Origin: an uncultured Lachnospiraceae bacterium
GTDB taxonomy: Bacteria > Bacillota > Clostridia > Lachnospirales > Lachnospiraceae
DNA length: 39,639 bases
Direction of reading: 5' to 3'
Assembly: GCA_949472775.1 (NCBI GenBank)
Contig: CASWVG010000022.1
Coordinates: 1 to 39,639, forward strand
The translations under genes and the position numbers were made by a program. The notes under the pieces were generated by a model, which ran no database searches, was not told where the DNA came from, and was given only the letters and a program-made list of their open reading frames with translations. Shown here in pieces: positions 17,309-24,937 of the stretch (positions are counted from its first letter, which is position 1; every line of letters begins with the position of its first letter).

Positions 17309-19315
17309 TCACTTCCCCACAATCCGATAATACGTCTTCGCCGTCATCACATAACTTCCCCCGTAAAGAGCCGTCACAGCCTCCGCCACGCCCACACAGA
17401 CGCGGATCAAAAGCCCGGTGTCAAAAAACCGCAGTGCCGCCAGAAGGTTGTTGACCATCACAAGCCCCGCCGCCGTGTGCAAAAACGCGCCCGCAAGAGG
17501 AAGGAAAAACACCAGCAGGATCTGCCTGCGGATTGTTCCCCGGATCTCTCTGTCGCTCATGCCCACCTTCCGCATGATTCCAAAGCTGTCCTGATCCTCG
17601 TACCCTTCCGAGACCTGCTTAAAATACATGATGAGCAGAAGGCACATAAAGAACATAAGCCCAAAGATAATACCGATAAAAAGCAGGCCGCCGTTCAGAG
17701 AACAGTCCTCGGCTCTTCCCGCCAGGCCGTTTTCCACCTGCAGAAAATCCTGTTGTCCCTGACACCACTCGGACCACTCTTCGACAAACGCCTCCCGCTC
17801 CGTCTCCTTCCCGTCAAGCAGCAGATTCAAATGCCGCACGCCGCTGTGTAAAAAGCCTTCCATATCCGTCACGCCGTTCACCTGTGCCCACGCCGTCACA
17901 AACCTGTCAAATGCCTGCTGATCCTTCACCACAATCACATATTGGGCGGTAAAGTTAAACATCCTGTTTTTGGCCTGCGGAAAAGGATAAATCCGCTCCG
18001 GTTCCTCCTTTACGGCTGCCTCCACGCCCATAAAATTTACGCTGTCAAATCCAAAGGGCACCCCTGTGGAGTACAGGAGCACTTCATCCTCCTCCAGACT
18101 TTTGTCCTCTCCCTCCAGCCGGTTATAATCCGCCAGCGTCATCAGCGTGACCGCATACTGGTCAGCAAATTCCACACCTGATGCAGTGGTAAACGCGTTG
18201 CTTCCCTGCTGTCTGCCGCAGGTAAGTTTCATGCTGTTATAGCAGTCCAGCCGCGCTGCGCCCTGTCCGTATTTTTCCGAAAGCTCCTGCGCCTTCTCCC
18301 GCGCCTTTTCCATCACGTTACTGTTCTCCGAATAGGACGCCTCCACATCGTAAGGATAGTCATAGTAAGCAATCTGATCCATCCCTGTCCACACAGTGAC
18401 CGTACAGGTCAATGTAATCAGAAGCATGGTGGAAAAAATACAGATGTTGGAAAGGCCGGCCGCATTCTTCTTCATGCGGTACAGCATGCCGGAAATCGTC
18501 ACCTGATTGGATGGCCTGTAGTAAATGTTTTTCCGTCTCTTCAAAAACCGCAAAAAAGCAACGCTTCCAGATGTGAACAGAAAGTAAGTGCCCAGCACAA
18601 CCAGAAATACCGCCAGAAAGAAGTCTGTAAAAATCATACTGTCCAGCCTGCTGGTGACCGAAATATGGTAGCCGCATCCTGACAGGATCAGGCCCGCTGC
18701 AGACCACAGCCAGGTCCATCTAAGCTCCTTTTCCCCCTTCCTGCTCTCAGACATCAGTTCTGCCGGTTTCATGCGGTATAAACTCCAGAGGCTTTTGATA
18801 TAGACGCAGAGAAAGACAAGCGCAAAGTACCGAACCGTTTCCACTACCGCCTCCGCTGAAAAATAGAAAGCAGCCTCCACATCCAGTCTGGTCATGCGAA
18901 GCAGCAGGAGAAACATCAGCTTATTGAGCACAAACCCAAGTACAATCCCGGCCGACACGCTGACCGCATACAGTCCTGCATTCTCCCAGAAAAGCATGAT
19001 GCCAATATGTTTCCGTTCCAGCCCCAGGAGGCTGTAAAGCCCCAGTTCACACCCTCGCCGCTTCTGCAAAAAGCTGCCCGCATAGAGAAGGAACAACAGC
19101 AGAATGATGGAAAGCAGCCCTTTTCCCAAGGTGAGCATCAGCCACGCGTAAGCCGCCTTCGGCAGTCTCTCCATCAGATCGTTGTGCAGAAGGGACGAAA
19201 ACAGGTAATAGCTGAACACAGAAAAAAAGCAGGCCATGAGATAGGGACGGTAAACCAGCTTATTCTGCTTCACCCCTCTGTAAGCCATCACCGGCAGTAA
19301 TTTTCGTTTATTCAT
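17309..19315 (-). CDS. BceB-like ABC transporter permease
   Basis: FtsX-type permease of 668 residues with the Bce/Vra architecture: about four membrane segments in the first 290 residues (starting YRPYLMACFFSVFSYYLF), the motif KLVYRPYL, a large extracytoplasmic domain between helices 7 and 8 (about 320-550), and a final group of helices. Such permeases sense or displace peptide antibiotics such as bacitracin and signal to a partner histidine kinase. The ATG at 19315 follows GGGAGGTGAG; the frame extends 19 codons upstream into the ATPase gene, without a better site. It follows the ATPase gene by 22 nt and ends in a terminator. The exact peptide substrate is unknown. Confidence 0.93.
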   Translation of the reverse strand: MNKRKLLPVMAYRGVKQNKLVYRPYLMACFFSVFSYYLFSSLLHNDLMERLPKAAYAWLMLTLGKGLLSIILLLFLLYAGSFLQKRRGCELGLYSLLGLERKHIGIMLFWENAGLYAVSVSAGIVLGFVLNKLMFLLLLRMTRLDVEAAFYFSAEAVVETVRYFALVFLCVYIKSLWSLYRMKPAELMSESRKGEKELRWTWLWSAAGLILSGCGYHISVTSRLDSMIFTDFFLAVFLVVLGTYFLFTSGSVAFLRFLKRRKNIYYRPSNQVTISGMLYRMKKNAAGLSNICIFSTMLLITLTCTVTVWTGMDQIAYYDYPYDVEASYSENSNVMEKAREKAQELSEKYGQGAARLDCYNSMKLTCGRQQGSNAFTTASGVEFADQYAVTLMTLADYNRLEGEDKSLEEDEVLLYSTGVPFGFDSVNFMGVEAAVKEEPERIYPFPQAKNRMFNFTAQYVIVVKDQQAFDRFVTAWAQVNGVTDMEGFLHSGVRHLNLLLDGKETEREAFVEEWSEWCQGQQDFLQVENGLAGRAEDCSLNGGLLFIGIIFGLMFFMCLLLIMYFKQVSEGYEDQDSFGIMRKVGMSDREIRGTIRRQILLVFFLPLAGAFLHTAAGLVMVNNLLAALRFFDTGLLIRVCVGVAEAVTALYGGSYVMTAKTYYRIVGK

Positions 19316-19337
19316 AAGTCTCACCTCCCATTCCCTT

Positions 19338-20129
19338 CTACGCCTGACCAGAAGCCGCCATCTCATCGCCATTTCCCTGCTGTGCCTGTATCACCGTCAG
19401 GGCGTCCGATATCATGCGGTACATTTCGTCCCAGCTCCGCTCTCCCCGGTAAATCTGGTGGAACACGCACCCATCCTTAATGAAAAGCACCCGCCCCGCG
19501 TGGGCCGCCGCCTGAATGCTGTGGGTCACCATGAGAACGGTCTGTCCCTCCCTGTTGATTTCCCCAAACAGTTTCAGAAGTTTCCCGGAAGCCCGGGAAT
19601 CCAGCGCGCCTGTGGGCTCGTCCGCCAGCACGATATCCGGCCTTGTGATCAGTGCCCGGCACACCGCCGCGCGCTGTTTCTGTCCGCCCGACACTTCGTA
19701 GGGATATTTGTCCAAAAGATCCGTGATCGCCAGTTTCTCTGAAAGGGGCGCAAGCCGCTGCTCCATCTCCCGGTAAGGCACCCCCGCCAGCACAAGCGGC
19801 AGAAAAATATTATCCCGCAGGGACATGGTGTCCAGCAGGTTAAAGTCCTGAAAGACGAAACCCAGGTGATCCCGTCTGAATGCGCACAGATCTTTCTGGC
19901 TGACCTTGGAAAGCTCCTGCCCGTTTAGCAGTACCTGCCCGCTGGTGGCCGTATCCAGAGAGGCCAGAATGTTTAAAAGCGTGGTCTTTCCCGACCCCGA
20001 TTCCCCCATGATGGCCACATACTCACCCTCTTCCACGGAAAAATTCACATCGTTAAGCGCCTGCACCTTGACTGCCCCAAAGCGGGTGGTATATATTTTC
20101 TTTACATTTTTTACGGTTAACAGTGACAT
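19338..20129 (-). CDS. BceA-like ABC transporter ATPase
   Basis: ATP-binding subunit of 263 residues in the MacB/LolD/BceA group. Walker A GESGSGKT (42-49), Q-loop VFQDFNLLD, signature VSGGQ (146-150), Walker B VLADEP (167-172) and the H-loop MVTHS are all present. It pairs with the permease directly downstream. The C-terminal 35 residues are an unremarkable tail. A ribosome site AAGGAGGA precedes the ATG at 20129. It is separated from the kinase gene by 82 bp containing a hairpin and BceR-like sites, so it may be induced separately. Confidence 0.96.
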   Translation of the reverse strand: MSLLTVKNVKKIYTTRFGAVKVQALNDVNFSVEEGEYVAIMGESGSGKTTLLNILASLDTATSGQVLLNGQELSKVSQKDLCAFRRDHLGFVFQDFNLLDTMSLRDNIFLPLVLAGVPYREMEQRLAPLSEKLAITDLLDKYPYEVSGGQKQRAAVCRALITRPDIVLADEPTGALDSRASGKLLKLFGEINREGQTVLMVTHSIQAAAHAGRVLFIKDGCVFHQIYRGERSWDEMYRMISDALTVIQAQQGNGDEMAASGQA

Positions 20130-20161
20130 CTTCGTCCTCCTTCCTTTCCTTTATGATAAGC

Positions 20162-20201
20162 AAAAAGGAAATGCGCTGCCATGTGTCCGGCTTACATTTC
20201 C
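20162..20201 (-). terminator. Hairpin after the kinase gene, possible terminator
   Basis: GGAAATG (20167-20173) pairs with CATTTCC (20195-20201). On the minus strand it is followed by a short T run (complement of 20162-20166). It could partly terminate the regulatory part of the operon upstream of the ABC genes. Confidence 0.5.
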
Positions 20202-20225
20202 CTCTCGTAACTTACATTTTTGTAA
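20191..20225 (-). promoter_or_regulatory. Candidate BceR-type binding sites before the ABC genes
   Basis: The 14-bp sequence at 20212-20225 fits TNACA-N4-TGTAA, the inverted repeat known for BceR-type regulators. A direct copy of its left part, CTTACATTT, occurs at 20191 and again at 20211, exactly 20 bp apart. The site overlaps the kinase stop codon and is 80-100 bp upstream of the ATPase ATG, a usual distance for an activator. Confidence 0.5.
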
Positions 20226-21294
20226 GAACCGCCTCCTGGGCAATCCCCAAAAGCGCCTTTGTCCCCTCGCCGCGCTTCGACTCCACGCGGATGGAAAGTC
20301 CGAGTCTGTCCATGATCTGCCTGCACAGATACAGGCCGATGCCCGTAGACTGATTGCCCAGTCGTCCGTTATATCCCGTAAATCCCCGCTCAAAAATGCG
20401 GGGCAGATCGCTCTCCTCGATCCCGATGCCCGTATCCTCTATCACGAGATAGCTGCATTCCTCCCTGGCAGGTCTGCCCTTTTCATCCGCCCCGTAAATA
20501 GAAATGCCGCCCTCTTTCGTGTACTTAAGCGCATTGGACAGAATCTGTTCGATCACAAAGGAAAACCACTTGCCGTCCGTGACCACATATGCGTGACTTA
20601 CTTCCAATTGCAGATTGAGCCCCGCGCCGCTGAAAAGAAGCCAGAATTTTTTCAACGCTTTCTTTACCAGCGCGTCCACGTCAAGCCTTTCAAAAGAAAG
20701 ATCCGCGGAAATGCTCTCCATTCTGGCGTAGTGGAGAGCCATGTCCACATACTGGCCCGTTTTGAACACTTCTTCCCGCAGTTTCCTTGCTGTCTGCAGA
20801 TCCCCGCCATCGGCCGCATCCTCTTCCACACTGCTGCCTGCCTTTCCGCCTGCATTTTGTAAAAGCAGATCCATTGCCGAGAGCGGTACCTTGATCTGGT
20901 GTGTCCACATCGTATAATAGTCCGCCATGTTCCGCTGCTTCTCGTCAAGCTGCGTGACAAGCGCCCTTTTTTCCGCCTCCTGCGCTGCAATAATCTGCTG
21001 GTACGCCTGTTCCATGCCGGATGACGTCCGGGGAAGCGCGTCACTTCTCTCCTCCGCCGAAAAAAGCCTCGACAGCGTCTTGTACTTCTCCCGGTATCTG
21101 CCATAATCCCACAAAAAATAACAGCCGCCAAAGAAGGCCGCAATCCCCAGGGCATAAGTCATATTGGCAAACACGCCTTCGTAGCCGTAGAGCGCAGCTA
21201 TCATCAAAAAGATAAGCGCCTCCACAATATATATAGAGACCGGGGCAATCCGCTCCCGTATATATGCCAATGGTATGCAGGTTTTCTTATCCAT
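20212..21294 (-). CDS. BceS-like intramembrane-sensing histidine kinase
   Basis: Sensor kinase of 360 residues. Two membrane helices (about 18-37 and 44-62) are separated by only a few residues, the hallmark of kinases that have no own sensor and depend on an ABC transporter. The H-box is WTHQIKVPLSA (H132), the N-box is EQILSNALKYT, G1 is EDTGIGI, and the G2 region is GNQSTGIGLYLCR. The ATG at 21294 follows GGGAGGGACAG and lies within the end of the regulator gene (8-nt overlap). It is expected to phosphorylate the regulator directly upstream and to take its signal from the ABC permease. Confidence 0.95.
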   Translation of the reverse strand: MDKKTCIPLAYIRERIAPVSIYIVEALIFLMIAALYGYEGVFANMTYALGIAAFFGGCYFLWDYGRYREKYKTLSRLFSAEERSDALPRTSSGMEQAYQQIIAAQEAEKRALVTQLDEKQRNMADYYTMWTHQIKVPLSAMDLLLQNAGGKAGSSVEEDAADGGDLQTARKLREEVFKTGQYVDMALHYARMESISADLSFERLDVDALVKKALKKFWLLFSGAGLNLQLEVSHAYVVTDGKWFSFVIEQILSNALKYTKEGGISIYGADEKGRPAREECSYLVIEDTGIGIEESDLPRIFERGFTGYNGRLGNQSTGIGLYLCRQIMDRLGLSIRVESKRGEGTKALLGIAQEAVLTKM

Positions 21295-22057
21295 CTGTCC
21301 CTCCCAGAAAATACCCAACGCCTTTTTTCGTCTGGATCAGCCCGGAAAGCCCGATTTCCGCAAGCCGCTTGCGCAGACGGTTCATATTTACCGTGAGGGT
21401 GTTGTCATCCACGAAGCACTCGTCGTCCCAGAGCCGCTTCATCAATAGATCCCGGCTTACCACGCCGCCCGCCGCCTCAAAGAGCGTCTGTAAGATACGG
21501 TATTCATTTTTCGTCAGTTCAATCCGGCTGGCCGTCTTTCCCTCTCCGGCATCTTTGCTGTCTGAAACAGCCGCCACCGTCTGCACACCCTCGCCCTGAT
21601 CCGTCTGCACCGCTTTTTTACGGCAAGAAAGTGACATATCCGTCACATTTAGTATGACACCCCGATATTCCAGAATGTTTCCCGGCGCTGTGAAGGCGTA
21701 AGAGCGCCTCAAAAGAGCCTGTATCTTGGCCTGCAGAATTTCCAGGTCAAAGGGCTTCACCACAAAGTCATCGCCGCCCATGTTGACGGCCATCACCACA
21801 TTCATATTATCTGATGCCGAGGAGATAAAGATGATCGGCACCTGGGACACCTTGCGGATCTCGCCGCACCAGTAGTAGCCGTTATAAAAAGGCAGACCGA
21901 TATCCATCAGCACAAGCTGAGGCTCACACGCCGCGAACTGTCCCAGCACATCCGCGAAATCCCTGACCGGCTCCACATCATAGCCCCATTTTTCCAAATA
22001 TTTTGCGATCTGCTCTGAGATGACTGCGTCATCCTCCACCACAAGTATTCTGTACAT
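21287..22057 (-). CDS. BceR-like OmpR-family response regulator
   Basis: DNA-binding response regulator of 256 residues. Receiver: E8-D9-D10, phospho-acceptor D52 (LVLMDIGLP) and K101 (VVKPFD). The C-terminal winged helix includes ELTKNEYRILQTLFEAAGGVVSRDLLMKRLW. An unusual feature is a Ser/Gly/Lys-rich insertion of about 25 residues (QTDQGEGVQTVAAVSDSKDAGEGK) ahead of the winged helix. The ATG at 22057 has GAGGGGGCC upstream. It is 19 nt after the FMN-binding gene and overlaps the kinase, so it belongs to the same operon. It probably activates the ABC genes through the TTACA-N4-TGTAA site. Confidence 0.95.
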   Translation of the reverse strand: MYRILVVEDDAVISEQIAKYLEKWGYDVEPVRDFADVLGQFAACEPQLVLMDIGLPFYNGYYWCGEIRKVSQVPIIFISSASDNMNVVMAVNMGGDDFVVKPFDLEILQAKIQALLRRSYAFTAPGNILEYRGVILNVTDMSLSCRKKAVQTDQGEGVQTVAAVSDSKDAGEGKTASRIELTKNEYRILQTLFEAAGGVVSRDLLMKRLWDDECFVDDNTLTVNMNRLRKRLAEIGLSGLIQTKKGVGYFLGGTDG

Positions 22058-22076
22058 AGTAAATGGCCCCCTCACA

Positions 22077-22490
22077 CTAATATACTGCATTCAAAAGTGC
22101 ATTTTCAACGGCTTTCTTGATAACCGTACTGGAATTGGTCGCACCCGATACAGCGTCCACATCTATTTTCTGCTCTGCTAACATATCGCCCACAACCGCC
22201 TCCGCAGCCTTTCCCCGCTTCTGCCTGTGCTCCAAAATGACAATGTCCGTCATTTCCCCGTCCCGAACCGTCACTTCCACCTTTGCATAAATAAAATCGA
22301 CGTCATATGCTCCGACATAGACACCGTCGGGAATCCCGGAAAGTTCCACGCTGTCTATCGTCGTCTCTCTCACCGCCTTTTTATAATCTGCCACGCTTTT
22401 CAGGTAAGCGGCTGTAAACACCAAAACGACCAATAAAAAGAAGATAGCCGCGCACATAAAGATTCTTTTCCCAAACCTATTTACTTTCAT
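22077..22490 (-). CDS. Membrane-anchored FMN-binding domain protein
   Basis: Small extracytoplasmic flavoprotein of 137 residues. Residues 8-30 form one membrane helix after a basic N-terminus, and the rest is an FMN_bind domain like those of NqrC/RnfG and PplA. The sequence D112-A-V-S115-G-A-T118 matches the ApbE flavinylation motif Dxx(S/T)GA(S/T), so Thr118 is the probable covalent FMN site. The ATG at 22490 lies inside the end of the TetR gene (14-nt overlap). There is no Cys lipobox, so it is anchored by its helix. It may shuttle electrons or sense redox; its presence in a peptide-resistance-type operon is unusual. No apbE gene is in the window. Confidence 0.88.
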   Translation of the reverse strand: MKVNRFGKRIFMCAAIFFLLVVLVFTAAYLKSVADYKKAVRETTIDSVELSGIPDGVYVGAYDVDFIYAKVEVTVRDGEMTDIVILEHRQKRGKAAEAVVGDMLAEQKIDVDAVSGATNSSTVIKKAVENALLNAVY

Positions 22491-23136
22491 CCGCCCTTCC
22501 CCCTTCTCCGGCCGCAATCGAACGATACAGCATGGAAAATCCGTAAGCCAGAAACTGCTCTTTCGATAAGTCCATCGCTTTCCCGATATATTCTTCTTTG
22601 TTTACCGCAAGTTGGATGATGCCTGCCAGCATCCCCCAAAAATTAAAAATGGCGGGCATCACTTCCAAGTCGTTCCGCAGATCGCCCCTGCGCATCCCCT
22701 CCGTCAGGAAGTCTTTGATCTTTTCATTGATCTCTTCTCCGACCCGGTAAGTCTCCCTTTCCTCCGGCAGACAATCCCTGTTCTCAAAATCGACGTTGAT
22801 CTTATCAAGCACCATTTTGAAATAGAACGGAAATTCCGCCTGATACTGTACCAGTCCGTGACAGATCAGATCATACCTCGCCCTCGTGCCATCCTGCTGC
22901 GCCAGCGCAGAATCGATATAACCGTAGAGCTTTTTCATGCTCTCCAGCGCCAGAATACCGACGATCTCCTCCTTGTTCTCAAAGTACACATACAGCGTCG
23001 CCTTACTGTATCCGGCAGCTTTCGCGATATCATCCATGGAAGTGGCGGCAATTCCTTTTTCCATAAACAGCACGGACGCCGCAGCCGCTATGTTTTCCCG
23101 ATGCACGCTCCTCGGTTCCTTTTTTCTTCGTCCCAT
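22477..23136 (-). CDS. TetR family transcriptional regulator
   Basis: Predicted repressor of 219 residues from the ATG at 23136. The N-terminal helix-turn-helix is clear: IAAAASVLFMEKGIAATSMDDIAKAAGYSKATLYVYFENKEEI in shortened terms is the TetR_N signature (about residues 14-57). The C-terminal ligand domain is helical and generic. GAGG lies close before the ATG; a GTG at 23193 would add 19 residues and cannot be excluded. It is the first gene of the operon with the FMN-binding protein, and its promoter is overlapped by a perfect dyad, so autoregulation is likely. The ligand is unknown. Confidence 0.92.
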   Translation of the reverse strand: MGRRKKEPRSVHRENIAAAASVLFMEKGIAATSMDDIAKAAGYSKATLYVYFENKEEIVGILALESMKKLYGYIDSALAQQDGTRARYDLICHGLVQYQAEFPFYFKMVLDKINVDFENRDCLPEERETYRVGEEINEKIKDFLTEGMRRGDLRNDLEVMPAIFNFWGMLAGIIQLAVNKEEYIGKAMDLSKEQFLAYGFSMLYRSIAAGEGGRADESK

Positions 23137-23217
23137 CTTACCTCGTTTCTGCGCAGACGTATGCCCCAAGTCCGAAAGCAGATCATCGGACACCTTTCCT
23201 GTTCTTTCTGTCTCGCA

Positions 23218-23242
23218 ATAATTAAACTCGCAGTTTAATTAT
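23218..23242. promoter_or_regulatory. TetR-type operator
   Basis: Perfect 11-bp arms with a 3-bp centre: the left arm ends TTAAACT (23222-23228) and the right arm begins AGTTTAA (23232-23238). It covers the -10 box and probable start site of the TetR operon promoter. Confidence 0.85.
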
Positions 23243-23266
23243 ACATATCACACTTCCACTTGTCAA
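23238..23266 (-). promoter_or_regulatory. Perfect consensus promoter of the TetR operon
   Basis: On the minus strand TTGACA (complement of 23261-23266) and TATAAT (complement of 23238-23243) are exactly 17 bp apart, a full match to the sigma-A consensus. Such a strong promoter normally needs tight repression, which fits the overlapping operator. Confidence 0.9.
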
Positions 23267-23351
23267 TGCCGGATGATATAACACCCGCCTCCACCTGTCC
23301 CGACACCATGGGGCAGATGCATGGCGCCGGATGTGACGTAACAAGAAATAC

Positions 23352-23897
23352 TTATGTCTCCACCAGATGCAGCCGGCGAAGTGTCGTGACCACCGGCTTG
23401 TAGATCAGAAATGTGATCCCCGCGTTTAACCCTCCCTTCAACAGATTGAACGGCAAAAATGCCGTGAGCAGAAGCGCCTCCACCGCCTCCCTCGGATATC
23501 CCATATAAATCGGGGCAACAAGCCAGTTCCACAGCATCATCACCGCAATCTGGCACCCCCAGCCGCACGCCAGCGCAGCCACCGCACCGGATCGTGTGCG
23601 GTGCCTTTTGTAGAGAAATGCCGCGGTACAGGCGAAGGAACAGCTTGAAATCATGTTCATGACACAACCCCAGATTCCTGTGCTGCTGATCGTAATCATT
23701 TCCACCACGGACACAGTCACGGCCATGGCTAACGACGTGAGCGGCCCGAAAATCAGACCGCCAATCACGATCACCACATCCTTCGGGTCGTACTTCAAAA
23801 AGAGCACGACCGGGATGCGTCCGACCGCCACCGCCACATACGCGAATGCGCAGAGCATACCTACTGTTGTGAGTTTCCTTGTCCTGTTGTTTTTCAT
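23352..23897 (-). CDS. ribU: Riboflavin ECF transporter S component
   Basis: Substrate-binding membrane subunit of an energy-coupling-factor transporter, 181 residues with about five to six hydrophobic segments. The conserved FLKYDPKDVVIVIGGLIFGP motif and the loop ISSTGIWGCVMN are typical of RibU-like proteins. It would deliver riboflavin with the shared EcfAA'T module, which is not in this window. The ATG at 23897 has AGGAGGG 7 nt upstream. The identification is strongly supported by the FMN riboswitch in the leader. It lies upstream of, and on the same strand as, the TetR/FMN-binding operon. Confidence 0.95.
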   Translation of the reverse strand: MKNNRTRKLTTVGMLCAFAYVAVAVGRIPVVLFLKYDPKDVVIVIGGLIFGPLTSLAMAVTVSVVEMITISSTGIWGCVMNMISSCSFACTAAFLYKRHRTRSGAVAALACGWGCQIAVMMLWNWLVAPIYMGYPREAVEALLLTAFLPFNLLKGGLNAGITFLIYKPVVTTLRRLHLVET

Positions 23898-23921
23898 ATA
23901 AATCCCTCCTAAAATGAAATA

Positions 23922-23952
23922 ACACCTGAAAGTATGGCTGCCTTTCAGGTGT
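23922..23952 (-). terminator. Terminator hairpin of the FMN riboswitch platform
   Basis: ACACCTGAAAG (23922-23932) and CTTTCAGGTGT (23942-23952) form an 11-bp stem. On the minus strand TTATTTCATTTT follows, directly ahead of the ribU ribosome-binding site. Confidence 0.75.
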
Positions 23953-24014
23953 TCCTATTTTAGGTGTATTGAAAATGCCAACAGAGCAGTTTGACGTAAA
24001 AGAGTGCACAAAAC

Positions 24015-24037
24015 ATTGTCAGATTACTTCTGACAAT
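24015..24037 (-). promoter_or_regulatory. Second hairpin of the ribU leader
   Basis: ATTGTCAGA (24015-24023) and TCTGACAAT (24029-24037) form a 9-bp stem just after the aptamer on the minus strand. It has only a weak T tract, so it could be an antiterminator competitor, a pause hairpin or an early terminator. Confidence 0.5.
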
Positions 24038-24043
24038 CCCAAT

Positions 24044-24156
24044 ACACCTTCTTTAATCCGGACTATACCGTCGGTTCCGGAATTTCACCGGACCCCGCGC
24101 TTTCGCGCCCGCGGACTGTCACCGCCGATCGGGAATTTCACCCTGCCCTGAAGACA
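24044..24156 (-). ncRNA. FMN riboswitch (RFN element)
   Basis: The minus strand carries the conserved RFN sequence blocks in order: GGGCAGGGTGAAATTCCCGA, CGGCGGTGACAGTCCGCG, a variable GC hairpin (GGCGCGAAAGCGC), TCCGGTGAAATTCCGGA, ACCGACGGTATAGTCCGGAT and the closing AAGAAGGTGT. FMN binding would stop expression of ribU through the downstream hairpins. About 90 nt separate the aptamer from the terminator hairpin at 23922-23952. Confidence 0.98.
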
Positions 24157-24181
24157 TTACTACTATTCAGTTGTTTGAATC

Positions 24182-24210
24182 ATTGTAACATGCATCGCAG
24201 GTGAAGTCAA
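24182..24210 (-). promoter_or_regulatory. Promoter of the riboswitch-ribU transcript
   Basis: On the minus strand TTGACT (complement of 24205-24210) and TACAAT (complement of 24182-24187) have 17-bp spacing. It starts 12 bp after the stop of the antitoxin gene. Confidence 0.85.
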
Positions 24211-24221
24211 TTCCGGAAATT

Positions 24222-24506
24222 TTAATTCAACTGTACGGATAGCGTCTTTCCAAGAGATTCAGCCACTTTTATAAGAAAATCCAAACTGGGATTGTAGTTA
24301 CCGCTTTCAAGTCTTGAAATATTACTTTTTTGCGTACCCACTCTTTTCGCCAGCTCTGCCTGCGTCATGTTTTGCTCCTTCCTTGCACTTATAATCTGCG
24401 CGATTGCCTCATATCTGGGCTTTAATTTCTCATATTCTATTTTAAACTCCTCATCTTTGAGCATATCCGCTTTCATTTCTTCAAAAGATATACCTGCTCT
24501 TGTCAT
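24222..24506 (-). CDS. XRE-family antitoxin (HigA-like)
   Basis: Small DNA-binding protein of 94 residues. A helical N-terminal part (1-35) precedes an XRE helix-turn-helix with NMTQAELAKRVGTQKSNISRLESGNYNPSLDFL (about 46-78, quoted here only by its key parts TQAELA and NISRLESG). It overlaps the toxin by four bases (ATGA), the second gene of a toxin-first pair as in HigBA. It should neutralise the toxin and repress the operon, probably at the dyad 24895-24912. Confidence 0.92.
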   Translation of the reverse strand: MTRAGISFEEMKADMLKDEEFKIEYEKLKPRYEAIAQIISARKEQNMTQAELAKRVGTQKSNISRLESGNYNPSLDFLIKVAESLGKTLSVQLN

Positions 24507-24871
24507 AATTCAGCCCTCCTTTTATAATCTTCCATGTACTTTCTGGCTCTCGCGATTTCATTTTCAGATGTTTTCATCGTTTTCTTTATAAATCCATGTA
24601 ATAGCACAAACTTATTGTTATGATATGTAAAATAAAATATTCTTGCTATATCGCTTGAAAATTTGATACGCAGTTCGTACAAACCTTTATTTTCTTTTCC
24701 TTTGATCGGCTTTACATATGGTTCTTTCAGTTCAGTACCCATCTTTTTCAGTAGCTCAATATCACTAAAAGCTTTTGCCCTTAGTTTAGGATTAAGCGAA
24801 TATAAAAAGTCCTGTACCGGAACTTTGCCGTTTTCTTTCATATAGAAATCTAATTCATAAATGTTGCCCAC
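24503..24871 (-). CDS. RelE/HigB-superfamily toxin (Gp49-like)
   Basis: Predicted mRNA-cleaving toxin of 122 residues. The pattern KVPVQDFLYSL, LLKKMGTEL, PYVKPIKGKENKGLYELRIK, ARIFYFTYHNNKFVLLHGFIKK is typical of phage-derived Gp49-like HigB proteins; the terminal LLHGFIKKT motif is the best landmark. The start is GTG at 24871 directly behind GGGAGGGG. It is transcribed from a promoter with an operator-like dyad and is followed by the antitoxin. It lies between two metabolic genes, which is usual for such mobile pairs. Confidence 0.9.
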   Translation of the reverse strand: MGNIYELDFYMKENGKVPVQDFLYSLNPKLRAKAFSDIELLKKMGTELKEPYVKPIKGKENKGLYELRIKFSSDIARIFYFTYHNNKFVLLHGFIKKTMKTSENEIARARKYMEDYKRRAEL

Positions 24872-24892
24872 ACCCCTCCCTAAATTAACACC

Positions 24893-24921
24893 ATGTTATC
24901 ATATACGATAACCTTAGTCAA
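24893..24921 (-). promoter_or_regulatory. Toxin-antitoxin promoter with internal operator
   Basis: On the minus strand TTGACT (complement of 24916-24921) and TAACAT (complement of 24893-24898) are 17 bp apart. GTTATC (24895-24900) and GATAAC (24907-24912) form a 6-bp dyad between and over the boxes, suited to repression by the antitoxin. Confidence 0.7.
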
Positions 24922-24937
24922 ATGAATTTTATCCCTG

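Noticed and set aside
23263..24009. Minus-strand frame across ribU and its leader
   Set aside because: It overlaps ribU out of frame and runs into the riboswitch platform; no ribosome site and no protein-like motifs.
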